Below are positions 1-9,075 of a stretch of 9,306 nt of DNA, piece after piece. The stretch is taken from contig CAAERF010000429.1 of the NCBI GenBank assembly GCA_900758315.1, forward strand, positions 1 through 9,306. Reading direction: 5' to 3'. The notes under the pieces are model-generated. The model was not told the origin of the DNA. It did not search any database and was given only the letters and a program-made list of their open reading frames with translations. The stretch comes from an uncultured Oscillospiraceae bacterium. GTDB lineage: Bacteria > Bacillota > Clostridia > Oscillospirales > Oscillospiraceae. How positions within the stretch are numbered: the first letter of the stretch is position 1; each line of letters begins with the position of its first letter. A program made the position numbers and the translations under genes.

Positions 1-52
1 CCCCAGCGCCCTTTGAAAAGGGCTCCCCCAAACTTTTATTGCGCTGCGCGCC
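1..52 (+). repeat. Partial hairpin repeat, plus-strand copy (left window edge)
   Basis: This is the 3' part of a copy of the intergenic repeat family found in the long spacers of this window. Positions 8-13 pair with 18-23 (GCCCTT/AAGGGC). After the hairpin comes the family's tail word AAACTTTT at 30-37. The 5' modules are missing because the window starts inside the copy. It faces the minus-strand copy at 156-271. Confidence 0.6.
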
Positions 53-70
53 TATGGATTGAAAACAATA

Positions 71-92
71 TAAAAGCCGGCATACGCCGGCT
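71..92 (-). terminator. Intrinsic terminator downstream of rnhA
   Basis: On the minus strand a perfect 7-bp GC-rich stem, AGCCGGC/GCCGGCT (positions 92-86 and 81-75, 4-base loop), runs straight into TTTTATATTG. This has the form of a Rho-independent terminator for leftward transcription. It lies about 185 bases beyond the rnhA stop codon. Confidence 0.6.
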
Positions 93-100
93 ATCGGATA

Positions 101-143
101 AAAAAAGAGAGTTTTTCTATATTTCAGGAAGGCTCTCTTTTTA
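101..143. terminator. Possible bidirectional terminator
   Basis: AAAAAAGAGAG (101-111) and CTCTCTTTTTA (133-143) are inverted copies around a 21-base loop. Read on either strand, the stem ends in a run of T. It could end transcription from both sides: rnhA from the right and any gene to the left of the window. The stem is AU-rich, so strength is uncertain. Confidence 0.45.
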
Positions 144-155
144 TTATTATATTTT

Positions 156-271
156 CCTACGCCGATGAATATCGGCGTTTATCCCACGTTCCGTTGAAAG
201 GGCGTGAGCAAAAAAAGTTTTTTGTCCCCTTTTTTTCAAAAAAGGGGTAGGGGTTTGGGGGCAAAGCCCCC
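156..271 (-). repeat. Hairpin repeat, minus-strand copy, downstream of rnhA
   Basis: Read on the minus strand from 271, this copy has GGGGGC-TTT-GCCCCC (271-257), then a hairpin of CCCC/GGGG with a T/A-rich upper stem (247-226), then ACAAAAAACTTTTTTTGCTCAC, and last the hairpin ACGCCGAT/ATCGGCGT (178-159). The same order occurs on the plus strand at 7305-7424, with only scattered differences. It starts 6 bases after the rnhA stop, so it could also act as that gene's 3' structure. Confidence 0.65.
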
Positions 272-277
272 AAAGCA

Positions 278-718
278 TCAAGACTTCAAGCGCTGCCACT
301 CTGCGACGGCCAGCTGATCGCAGCGGTTGTTGTAGGGATTGTCGGCGTGGCCTTTGACCCAGTGGTAGCGGAGCGTGTGCTTTTCGCAGAGATCCAGCAG
401 CTCCGCCCAGAGGTCGGGATTCAGCGCAGGCTTCTTGTCCGCCTTTTTCCAGCCTCGCTTTCGCCAACCCACTGCCCAGCCCTTCTCCAGCGCGTCAATC
501 ACATACTTGGAATCCGAGTACAGATCCACAATACAGGGCTGATTCAGGGCACTGAGCCCGCGAATAACAGCAGTCAGCTCCATCCGATTGTTTGTGGTAC
601 TCCTCTCCCCGCCGGAGAGCTCCTTTTCATGCCCATTGTAACATAAAATCGCCGCCCAGCCACCCGGCCCCGGATTTCCGGAACAGGCGCCGTCGGTATA
701 CAGCGTCACCGTTTTCAT
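278..718 (-). CDS. rnhA: Ribonuclease HI
   Basis: A 146-residue RNase HI that cleaves the RNA strand of RNA-DNA hybrids, removing R-loops and helping clear RNA primers. The four carboxylates of the two-metal active site are visible: D9 in YTDGACSGNPGPGG, E47 in NNRMELTA, D69 in YSDSKYV and D134 in NNRCDQLA. The active-site loop histidine H124 sits in KGHADN. The protein matches the minimal bacterial form (E. coli, 155 residues) and covers the whole fold; no hybrid-binding or other extra domain is present. The ATG at 718 has AAGGAGG five bases upstream (724-730). A second ATG lies between them, out of frame. rnhA follows gyrA by 107 bases, but a terminator lies between, so it may have its own promoter. 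The pairing makes functional sense because gyrase and RNase HI both act against R-loops. Confidence 0.96.
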   Translation of the reverse strand: MKTVTLYTDGACSGNPGPGGWAAILCYNGHEKELSGGERSTTNNRMELTAVIRGLSALNQPCIVDLYSDSKYVIDALEKGWAVGWRKRGWKKADKKPALNPDLWAELLDLCEKHTLRYHWVKGHADNPYNNRCDQLAVAEWQRLKS

Positions 719-768
719 CGCATCCTCCTTCCCGCCTCACGCCCCACAGAGCCGAGGCAAACCGATGG

Positions 769-806
769 AAAAACGCCGGATGGGGCGTTGATTTGCCTCA
801 TCCGGC
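769..806 (-). terminator. gyrA intrinsic terminator
   Basis: A 12-bp stem (GCCGGATGAGGC read on minus from 806, with GCCCCATCCGGC ending at 775; one A-C mismatch in this orientation) has an 8-base loop and is followed by GTTTTT (774-769). It starts about 20 bases past the gyrA stop codon. Read on the plus strand it has no T run, so it is a one-way terminator between gyrA and rnhA. Confidence 0.75.
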
Positions 807-825
807 AGAAAAAAGCTACTCTTTT

Positions 826-3366
826 TTACACAGTTGTGGATTCCTCTGTGGAGGTCACCTCACCGCCATTCTCAGACGGAGCTGTCTCCTCATCGGCGGG
901 AGCTTCCTCATCCTCCTCCCGGGTGGTGGCCAGAGAGATCACCTTACCGCCCTCGGGCACGTTCATAATATGGACACCCTGGGTGACCCGGCCATAGAGG
1001 TTGATGCCGCTGACGGCGGTACGGATAATGGTGCCGTCGTCCGAAATCATCAGGGCGTCGTCACTCTCCTCCACGATGGCGGCAGAGGCCACTGGACCGG
1101 TCTTCTCGGTGATGTTGTAGTTCTTGCTGCCGTAACCACCCCGGCTCTGGCAGGTGTACTCCTGAATGAGGGTGCGCTTGCCAAAACCCTTTTCGGTGAT
1201 GGTCAGCAGACTTTCGCCCTGGTTGGTCACGCCGCCGGCCACCAGATAGTCACCTTCCCGCAGCTTGATGCCCCGGACACCTACGGCGTCCCGGCCCATA
1301 CAGCGCACATCCTGCTCCTGGAACCGGATGGCCATGCCGTCGTGAGTGACCAGCAGCACATCCTGTTCTCCGTCGGTGCGGCAGACGGCGATCAGCTCGT
1401 CTCCCTCCTCCAGATTCAGAGCACGAATGCCCGCCTTCCGGGCGGTGTGGAGACTGGACAGGGTAATCCGCTTCACGGTGCCGAACCGGGTGGCAAAGAC
1501 CAGGAACTCATTGTCCGTGAACTCCCGGATATGGAGCATGGCAGTGACCTTCTCGCCCTGTTCGATAGGCAGCAGGTTGACAATGTTGGTGCCTTTGGCG
1601 GTGCGGCCCGCCTCGGGAATCTGATAGCCCTTCTTCCGGTGGACCTGTCCCCGGTTGGTGAAGAAGAGGATATAGTCGTGGGTGGAGCAGACAAAGAGGG
1701 TGCTCACATAGTCCTCCTCCCGGGTGGTCATGGCGTTGACGCCCTTGCCGCCCCGCTTCTGGGCCCGGTAGGCAGAGACCGGCGTCCGTTTCAGATAACC
1801 GGCGTTGCTGAGGGTAAAGACACAGTCCTCCTCCTCAATCAGGTCCTCAATGTCGATCTCATCCTCCACCTGTTCGATGGCGGTTTTCCGGTCGTTGCCG
1901 TACTGATCCCGGATTTCGATGAGCTCCTGCTTGAGGACTTCCTGCATCTTGCTCCGATCCGCCAGCAGGCCGGCGTAGTAGGCGATGCGCTCTTCCAGCT
2001 CTTTGTACTCGGCCAGCAGCTTATCCCGCTCCAGACCCTGGAGCCGTTTCAGCTGCATGTCCAGAATCGCCTGGGCCTGGATATCGTCCAGACCGAACCG
2101 GCTCATCAGGTTCTCCTTGGCGTCGTCATAGCTGCTACGGATGATCCGGATGACCTCGTCGATGTTGTCCTGGGCGATGATCAGACCTTCCAGCAGGTGG
2201 GCACGGGCCTCCGCTTTCTTTTTGTCGTAGATGGTCCGCCGGGTGAGCACATCCATCTGGAAATCGATGTACTCATCCAGAATCTGCCGCAGAGTCAGAA
2301 TACGGGGCTGCTTCTGATCGTGTACCAGGGCCAGCATGACCACGGCGAAGGTGGTCTGGAGCTGGGTCTGGATAAACAGCCGGTTCAGGACCACCTGGGG
2401 ATTGGCGTCCTTCTTCAGCTCGATGACAATGCGCATACCCTCCCGGTCCGACTCATCCCGGAGGCCGGAGATCCCCTCCAGCCGCTTGGCGTGGACCTGG
2501 TCGGCGATATTCTCAATCAGCCGGGCCTTGTTCACCTGATAGGGCAGCTCTGTGACGATGATGCGGATGCGGTTGTTGCCAAACTCCTCGAAATTCGTCT
2601 TTGCCCGGACCGTAATCCGTCCCCGGCCGGTACCATAGGCAGCGCGGATTCCACTGCGGCCCATAATGATGCCGCTGGTGGGGAAATCCGGGCCCTTAAT
2701 GTGCTCCATCAGGTCGTCCAGCCCTGCCTCCGGGTTTTCCATGACGCAGATGGTACCATTGATTACCTCAGCCAGGTTGTGGGGCGGAATATTGGTGGTC
2801 ATACCCACCGCGATGCCCGAGGAGCCGTTCACCAGCAGGTTGGGGAATCGGGATGGCAGTACCCGGGGTTCCTTCCGGCTCTCGTCAAAGTTGGGGTCCC
2901 AGTCCACCGTGTCCTTTTCGATGTCCCGGAGCATCTCGTTGGAGATCTTGGACAGCCGGGCCTCTGTGTAACGGTAGGCTGCGGGCGGGTCGCCGTCCAC
3001 GCTGCCGAAGTTGCCGTGGCCGTCCACCAGCGGCTCCCGCATGGAGAAGGTCTGGGCCAGACGCACCAGGGCGTCATAGACCGAGGCGTCTCCGTGGGGA
3101 TGATACCGGCCCAGCACGTCGCCCACGCAGGTGGCGGACTTCTTAAAGGGCCGGTCTGAGGTCAGATTGTCCTCGTACATGGCGTAGAGGATCCGGCGGT
3201 GAACCGGTTTCAGGCCATCCCGGACGTCGGGCAGGGCCCGGCCCACGATGACCGACATCGCGTAGTCGATGTACGCCGTCTGCATCTCGTGTTCCAGGTC
3301 AATCTCTACTATTTTTTGATCCGGGTAGGCAATATCCTGCGGTTCGTAATCTTTTTTCTTGCTCAA
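826..3366 (-). CDS. gyrA: DNA gyrase subunit A
   Basis: An 846-residue GyrA, the breakage-reunion subunit of gyrase, which with GyrB introduces negative supercoils using ATP. The N-terminal winged-helix/tower region carries the catalytic tyrosine Y133 in YRYTEAR, equivalent to E. coli Y122. The quinolone region reads [10 protein letters not shown] at 89-98, so the E. coli Ser83 position is alanine (A94) while the Asp87 position stays aspartate (D98). The C-terminal DNA-wrapping beta-pinwheel has a GyrA box, QKRGGKG at 536-542, which marks gyrase rather than topoisomerase IV. A degenerate box-like motif QSRGGYG is at 740-746. The last 30 or so residues are a Glu/Asp-rich acidic tail. The start is TTG at 3366: an upstream in-frame TAG prevents extension and AGGAGGG lies 7 bases away. 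It is separated from gyrB by 317 bases full of hairpin repeats, so expression may be partly independent. Confidence 0.98.
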   Translation of the reverse strand: MSKKKDYEPQDIAYPDQKIVEIDLEHEMQTAYIDYAMSVIVGRALPDVRDGLKPVHRRILYAMYEDNLTSDRPFKKSATCVGDVLGRYHPHGDASVYDALVRLAQTFSMREPLVDGHGNFGSVDGDPPAAYRYTEARLSKISNEMLRDIEKDTVDWDPNFDESRKEPRVLPSRFPNLLVNGSSGIAVGMTTNIPPHNLAEVINGTICVMENPEAGLDDLMEHIKGPDFPTSGIIMGRSGIRAAYGTGRGRITVRAKTNFEEFGNNRIRIIVTELPYQVNKARLIENIADQVHAKRLEGISGLRDESDREGMRIVIELKKDANPQVVLNRLFIQTQLQTTFAVVMLALVHDQKQPRILTLRQILDEYIDFQMDVLTRRTIYDKKKAEARAHLLEGLIIAQDNIDEVIRIIRSSYDDAKENLMSRFGLDDIQAQAILDMQLKRLQGLERDKLLAEYKELEERIAYYAGLLADRSKMQEVLKQELIEIRDQYGNDRKTAIEQVEDEIDIEDLIEEEDCVFTLSNAGYLKRTPVSAYRAQKRGGKGVNAMTTREEDYVSTLFVCSTHDYILFFTNRGQVHRKKGYQIPEAGRTAKGTNIVNLLPIEQGEKVTAMLHIREFTDNEFLVFATRFGTVKRITLSSLHTARKAGIRALNLEEGDELIAVCRTDGEQDVLLVTHDGMAIRFQEQDVRCMGRDAVGVRGIKLREGDYLVAGGVTNQGESLLTITEKGFGKRTLIQEYTCQSRGGYGSKNYNITEKTGPVASAAIVEESDDALMISDDGTIIRTAVSGINLYGRVTQGVHIMNVPEGGKVISLATTREEDEEAPADEETAPSENGGEVTSTEESTTV

Positions 3367-3373
3367 GAAATTT

Positions 3374-3380
3374 CCCTCCT
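3374..3380 (-). promoter_or_regulatory. Ribosome binding site fixing the TTG start of gyrA
   Basis: AGGAGGG on the minus strand lies 7 bases before TTG at 3366-3364. The reading frame is closed by TAG overlapping the upstream side of this site, so no earlier start is possible. The next in-frame methionine is inside the conserved N-terminus. Confidence 0.85.
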
Positions 3381-3388
3381 ATGAGGAT

Positions 3389-3465
3389 TGCAGGGGGTCA
3401 ATCCCCTGCACCCCCGCCAGCCTTTCGTTCGGTAAGCGGGGGATGCCAATTCGCATTGGCTCACA
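3389..3465 (+). repeat. Diverged hairpin repeat, plus-strand copy, in the gyrB-gyrA spacer
   Basis: Three stems follow in order: TGCAGGGG/CCCCTGCA (3389-3410), CCCCCGC/GCGGGGG (3411-3442) and GCCAAT/ATTGGC (3445-3460). Then comes GGCTCAC, similar to the CGCTCAC tail of the 7305-7424 copy. Order and orientation match other plus copies, but the sequence is much changed, so membership is less certain than for its partner at 3509-3670. Confidence 0.45.
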
Positions 3466-3508
3466 GATTCTATTGGTAGCGATCTCAAATCTAATAGCTG
3501 CGCCTGAG

Positions 3509-3670
3509 AAAAAAGTTTCGGTCCAGCCTTTTCAAAGGCTGGTGGGGATCCAAGGGGCAAAGCCCCTGGTCGCACTCTTCGGAGTGCGAAACTCCTCCAA
3601 GATTCCAAAAGCGCAGGAGGGTAGACCAAACGAAGTTTGGTCGCAGGAAACCCACGCCAGGGGTTCCCTG
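3509..3670 (-). repeat. Hairpin repeat, full-length minus-strand copy, in the gyrB-gyrA spacer
   Basis: Read on minus from 3670, five hairpins in a row: AGGGAACCC/GGGTTTCCT (3669-3645), GACCAAAC/GTTTGGTC (3642-3624), TCGCACTC/GAGTGCGA (3589-3570), GGGGC/GCCCC (3566-3554) and CCAGCCTTT/AAAGGCTGG (3542-3523). The tail is ACCGAAACTTTTTT. The first two hairpins and the linker CTACCCTCCTGCG recur at 9174-9234 on the plus strand. The third hairpin and the word GCGACCAGGGGC recur at 7675-7440 on minus. It starts 13 bases after the gyrB stop. Confidence 0.75.
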
Positions 3671-3683
3671 ATCGCTATGTCGT

Positions 3684-5937
<2,254 letters not shown>

Positions 5938-5953
<16 letters not shown>

Positions 5954-7071
5954 GGCGTGTCACCTCCCGGGGCCAGGGCGCCCTTCTCGATATGGAGCAC
6001 CCGTCCGGCCTCCAGCCGTTCCAGGCGCTTTTCCTCACAGCAGGTAATAAAAACCTGCCCATTTTTAATACGGTTCAAAACAAATTCCTGCCGTTTTGGG
6101 TCCAATTCACTGAGTACGTCGTCCAGCAGCAGCACAGGATACTCCTCAAAGCCCTCGTACAGCAGCTCCCGCTGGGCCAGCTTCAGGGCCAGGGATGCCG
6201 TACGGGTCTGTCCCTGGCTGGCGTACTGCTTGGCGGGCACACCGTCAATGTCCACCAGCAGGTCGTCCTTGTGGGGACCGGACAGACAGCTTCGGCTGTC
6301 CAGCTCCGCCTGACGGTGGGACGCCATGTGGGCCATCAGCTGCGGGAAGAGCACGGCCGGTTTTTCCTGGGGATTTTCCACGGTTTTCACCGTCTGATAG
6401 CCCAGAGAAAGGCTCTCCCGGCCGTCGGAGCAGTCCCGGTGGATGGCCGCGGCGTACTGGTTCAGCTTTTTGATGAAGTGGGCCCGGTAGTGAATCAAAA
6501 TCGCGCCGGTCTGACACAGCCGGATGTTGTAGTCCTCCAGCAGGTCCAGCAGGCCGTGCTGTTCCGGCCAGTCCCGCAAAATCCGGGTTTTCTGCTCATG
6601 GAGCCGCTTATACTCGGCCAGTGCCGCCGCATACCGGGGCCGCATCTGACAGATGGCGCCGTCCAGAAAATTGCGACGGGCTGCGGCGCCCGCCCGGATC
6701 AGGGTCAGGTCCTCGGGACAGAACAGGACGGTGTTCAGGATACCGGACAGCTCCGCCGCCGTTTTCAGACGCACGCCGTTCTTTTTCAGACCCCGGCGCT
6801 GACCACGCCGCAGACGGGCCTCCAGCCGGAAGGACCGGTTTCGAGAGATCAGATCTCCCACAATGAGCGCCTCATCAGAGTCAAAGGCGATCAACTCCCG
6901 GTCACCCCGGGCGCGGTGGCTCCGGCAGGTGGAGAGGTAGGCGATGGCCTCGATGAGGTTGGTCTTTCCCTGGGCGTTGTCCCCGTAGATCACGTTGATG
7001 CCCGGAGAGAAGTCCACATCCAGGGCGGCGTAGTTGCGGAAGTGGGACAGGGATAGGTGCTGGACAATCAT
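5938..7071 (-). CDS. recF: DNA replication and repair protein RecF
   Basis: A 377-residue RecF, an SMC-like ABC ATPase that recognises gapped DNA and helps load RecA through RecO and RecR. The Walker A motif is GDNAQGKTN (30-38). The ABC signature is ASQGQTR (284-290), and Walker B with the D-loop is [12 protein letters not shown] (313-324). The N-terminal LSLSHFRNY is the usual RecF opening. Length is within the normal range (about 360-375). The ATG overlaps the yaaA stop as ATGA, a typical coupling arrangement, and there is no strong ribosome site close upstream. The 3' end overlaps remB by 16 bases and encodes a short C-terminal tail, GDTPCTCT, after the conserved domain. Position between yaaA and remB/gyrB is the standard Bacillota origin order. 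Confidence 0.97.
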
Positions 7072-7280
7072 TGGACGGTGACTGTTTCCTCTCCCAGGGT
7101 GACGGTGTCACCAGGACGGATTTTCTTTCCACGCATGGTGCACACTTCCCCGTTCACCTGGACTTCCCCTTCTTGGATGCGGATTTTCGCCTCACCGCCG
7201 CTGCACACCAGGCTGGCGTACTTTAGCAGGGCGTCCAGTTTGATAAATTCCGTGGTAATTGAGATGGTACTTTCCTTCAT
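7068..7280 (-). CDS. yaaA: S4-domain RNA-binding protein YaaA
   Basis: A 70-residue protein consisting of little more than an S4 RNA-binding domain. The typical wording is [21 protein letters not shown], then [26 protein letters not shown] (each seen here in pieces at about residues 12-32 and 35-60). It belongs to the YaaA family that sits between dnaN and recF in Bacillota; a role in ribosome assembly has been proposed for the B. subtilis protein, but function is not firmly known. The ATG at 7280 has only a distant AAAGGA about 14 bases upstream. The start is supported by alignment to the family N-terminus. Its stop overlaps the recF start. Unlike in compact dnaN-yaaA arrangements, 416 bases of repeats separate it from dnaN, so it may need its own promoter. 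Confidence 0.92.
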   Translation of the reverse strand: MKESTISITTEFIKLDALLKYASLVCSGGEAKIRIQEGEVQVNGEVCTMRGKKIRPGDTVTLGEETVTVQ

Positions 7281-7304
7281 AGTCCGCTATTTTTTCCTTT
7301 CTTC

Positions 7305-7424
7305 TAGGGGCGCTGCCCCTAGACCCCGCCCCTTTTTTGAAAAAAAGGGGACGAAAAACTTTCTTCGCTCACACCCATTCACCGAAACGTGGTAAGACGT
7401 CGATTTTCATCGACGTACGAGTTT
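7305..7424 (+). repeat. Hairpin repeat, plus-strand copy, just upstream of yaaA
   Basis: Hairpins in order: TAGGGGC-GCT-GCCCCTA (7305-7321), CCCCTTTTTT/AAAAAAGGGG (7329-7350), and ACGTCGAT/ATCGACGT (7397-7416). Between the second and third lie ACGAAAAACTTTC and GCTCAC. A T6 run follows at 7422-7427, so the last hairpin could also terminate plus-strand transcription. The copy matches the reverse complement of 156-271 along its full length and faces the minus copy at 7441-7680. Confidence 0.65.
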
Positions 7425-7440
7425 TTTCCTCACTTTGGAT

Positions 7441-7680
7441 CTAAAAAAGAAAGTTTAGGGGCACCCTTTTCATAAGTGAGACTCCAAATCTTTGATTTGG
7501 CTTAGTCGAACTTATACAGAGTAAAGGGCGCTGGAGGTCCAGGGGCCGCAGCGTAAAGCGAATATGCCGGGGGCATATTCGTAGCGTAGGCTGTGCCCGT
7601 CTTAACGGGCACAGAACGTATCGTGCCCCTGGTCGCACTCCGCAGAGTGCAAACTCTCTTTATGATTTCAAAAGCACAGG
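7441..7680 (-). repeat. Expanded hairpin repeat, minus-strand copy, downstream of dnaN
   Basis: Read on minus: CCTGTGCTTTTGAAATCAT, a GCACTC/GAGTGC hairpin (7650-7635), then an outer stem CCAGGGGC/GCCCCTGG (7632-7625 and 7546-7539). That stem encloses two perfect 10-bp hairpins (7614-7591 and 7581-7559). Next comes GCGCCCTTT/AAAGGGTGC (7531-7523 and 7469-7461, one mismatch), whose loop is filled by further nested stems including CCAAATC/GATTTGG (7500-7484). The tail is CCCTAAACTTTCTTTTTTAG. The stems GGGGC/GCCCC and CCTTT/AAAGG correspond to the simple hairpins at 3566-3523, here with expanded loops. Confidence 0.7.
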
Positions 7681-7696
7681 ATTGAAAGCGGTACAC

Positions 7697-8818
7697 TTAC
7701 TGTCCCGCCTTCAGCCGCACCGGCAGGACCATATAGAGGAATTTTTCCCGGTTCTCCTCCTCTTCCGGCTCGATGATACAGGGGCTAATGGGGGTGTTTA
7801 AATGGATGCGCAGCGTGTCCGCGTTGGCGGCCTTCAGGGCATCCAACAGGTAACGGTTGTTGAAGCCAATCTCCAGATCGCCGCCGTTTCCCTGAATGGG
7901 GCACTGGTCGTGGGCGTTTCCGATGGCGGTGGCAGTGCGCAGGGTGAGTACGCCGTCACCAAAGGTACAGCGGAGCGGGCTCTTCTGCTGCTCGGTGATT
8001 ATCAGAGAACAGCGCTCAATAGAGGAGATCAGCTGTTTCCGGTCCACCGTCACAGAGATAGGATTGTTTGTGGGAATGGCCTGATTATAGTTGAGGAACT
8101 CCCCTTCCAGGCGGCGGGTGATCAGGGTGGTTTTACCGATACGGAACATGATGTGCCGGGCACCCTGGACGATCTCGACGGGTTCATCGGTGTCACCGCA
8201 GATTTTACTGACCTCATTGAGAGCGCTGGCGGGAATGACGAACTGACAGGCGGTGTCAGTGACCCCCATCTGGGTCCCCTCCCGGCGCAGAGCCAGCCGG
8301 TAGCCGTCCACCGCAACCACGGTAAGCAGTCCATCGGCGGAGCGATCAAAGAGCTCACCGGTGTGGATGGGACGACTGTCGTTGGTGGAGACGGCAAAGA
8401 TGGTCTCGGTAATCATGGAGTGGAGGACCCGCTGGGGTAGAACCAGACTGTTCTGGTATTCCACAGCAGGCAGCTCCGGGAACTCACTGGCGTCGGTGCC
8501 CAGAATGTTGAACTCGCTCATGCCACAGGTAATATTTACCATATAATCCTGCGTGGACACGGTTACCACGTCGTCAGGCAGACGGCGGACAATGTCTCCG
8601 AAGAGCCGTGCCGAGAGGACCAGACTGCCCTTCTCGGTGATATCAGCGGGGACAACGGTGCGGATGCCCGTTTTCAGGTTGTAGCCGGTGAGACAGAGCT
8701 CTTCTCCGGCCTCCAGCAGCAGCCCTTCCAGGGCGGGGATCGCGCTTTTGGGCGCCACCGTGCGGGAGGCGATGGAGATCATGGCTTGCAGAATCGCTTT
8801 TTCACAGGAGAACTTCAT
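7697..8818 (-). CDS. dnaN: DNA polymerase III subunit beta (sliding clamp)
   Basis: A 373-residue beta clamp, which forms a dimeric ring on DNA and tethers the replicative polymerase and other clamp-binding proteins. Three repeated clamp folds of about 120 residues each cover residues 1-120, about 128-245 and about 253-373. Recognisable blocks are MKFSCEKAIL at the start, FNILGTDASEFP (103-114), VAVDGYRLALRR (168-179; TDGHRLA in E. coli) and YMVLPVRL (362-369) at the C-terminus, where the partner-binding pocket residues lie. Length is normal for the family. The ATG at 8818 has AAAGGAGG seven bases upstream (8826-8833). It is the first gene after the putative origin, the same order as in B. 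subtilis, where dnaA precedes it. No simple T-run terminator follows directly; the repeat at 7441-7680 begins 16 bases after the stop. Confidence 0.98.
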   Translation of the reverse strand: MKFSCEKAILQAMISIASRTVAPKSAIPALEGLLLEAGEELCLTGYNLKTGIRTVVPADITEKGSLVLSARLFGDIVRRLPDDVVTVSTQDYMVNITCGMSEFNILGTDASEFPELPAVEYQNSLVLPQRVLHSMITETIFAVSTNDSRPIHTGELFDRSADGLLTVVAVDGYRLALRREGTQMGVTDTACQFVIPASALNEVSKICGDTDEPVEIVQGARHIMFRIGKTTLITRRLEGEFLNYNQAIPTNNPISVTVDRKQLISSIERCSLIITEQQKSPLRCTFGDGVLTLRTATAIGNAHDQCPIQGNGGDLEIGFNNRYLLDALKAANADTLRIHLNTPISPCIIEPEEEENREKFLYMVLPVRLKAGQ

Positions 8819-8866
8819 GGCCCTCCCTCCTTTGTCGTATAGAATCGAGAGACAGACGGTTCTCTC

Positions 8867-8914
8867 TTATATGAGAAGAAAAGAATCAATCTAAAAAATA
8901 GTAGTAGTTAGTAG
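8867..8914 (+). promoter_or_regulatory. DNA unwinding element with DnaA-trio
   Basis: TAGTAGTAGTTAGTAG at 8899-8914 is five TAG triplets with one extra T. It is adjoined by GGGGGCC on the box side and AT-rich sequence on the dnaN side. DnaA-trios (3'-GAT-5' repeats next to a GC cluster and a DnaA box) are known to guide DnaA onto one strand during origin melting. Orientation here is correct for melting towards dnaN. Confidence 0.75.
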
Positions 8915-8926
8915 GGGGCCGGGAAA

Positions 8927-8935
8927 AGTGGAAAA
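8927..8935 (-). promoter_or_regulatory. Weak DnaA box next to the DnaA-trio
   Basis: TTTTCCACT on minus differs from TTATCCACA at two positions. It is the box nearest the trio, separated by the GC block, the place where DnaA would pass from double-stranded box to single strand. Confidence 0.5.
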
Positions 8936-8982
8936 CTGCTGTTTTCCGTTGGGCGGCAAGGGTTTGCGCCTCCACAGGGGGA

Positions 8983-8991
8983 TGTGGAAGA
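8983..8991 (-). promoter_or_regulatory. Weak DnaA box
   Basis: TCTTCCACA on minus has two mismatches to TTATCCACA. It is supported mainly by its place in the cluster. Confidence 0.4.
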
Positions 8992-8999
8992 AAGAAATG

Positions 9000-9008
9000 C
9001 TTTCCACA
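9000..9008 (+). promoter_or_regulatory. Weak DnaA box
   Basis: CTTTCCACA on plus has two mismatches to TTATCCACA, with the conserved CCACA core. Confidence 0.45.
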
Positions 9009-9029
9009 ACAGGCTGATTTTTCCCGATG

Positions 9030-9038
9030 TTATGCACA
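9030..9038 (+). promoter_or_regulatory. DnaA box
   Basis: TTATGCACA fits the relaxed consensus TTATNCACA fully and differs from TTATCCACA by one base. It is the best candidate for a strong box here. Confidence 0.75.
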
Positions 9039-9044
9039 CTGAGG

Positions 9045-9053
9045 TTTTCCACA
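9045..9053 (+). promoter_or_regulatory. DnaA box
   Basis: TTTTCCACA differs from TTATCCACA at one position. It lies 15 bases from the neighbouring box at 9030 on the same strand. Confidence 0.7.
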
Positions 9054-9075
9054 GGTGGAGAATTCCAGTGGATTG

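Noticed and set aside
835..843. DnaA-box-like word (GAATCCACA on minus) near the gyrA 3' end
   Set aside because: It encodes the last residues of GyrA, stands alone, and has two mismatches; no cluster or AT-rich element nearby.
592..3159. 855-codon open frame on the plus strand opposite gyrA (also 3855-5615 opposite gyrB and 5992-7056 opposite recF)
   Set aside because: These are antisense shadows created by GC-rich codon use. The translations resemble no protein family, and the opposite strand encodes clearly conserved proteins.
3389..3670. Possible insertion sequence or CRISPR array in the gyrB-gyrA spacer
   Set aside because: No transposase frame or target duplication is visible, and the hairpins are not evenly spaced identical repeats with unique spacers.
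7441..7696. Two 64-65 codon minus-strand frames downstream of dnaN
   Set aside because: They overlap each other in different frames and are made of the repeat hairpins; low-complexity translations without a ribosome site.
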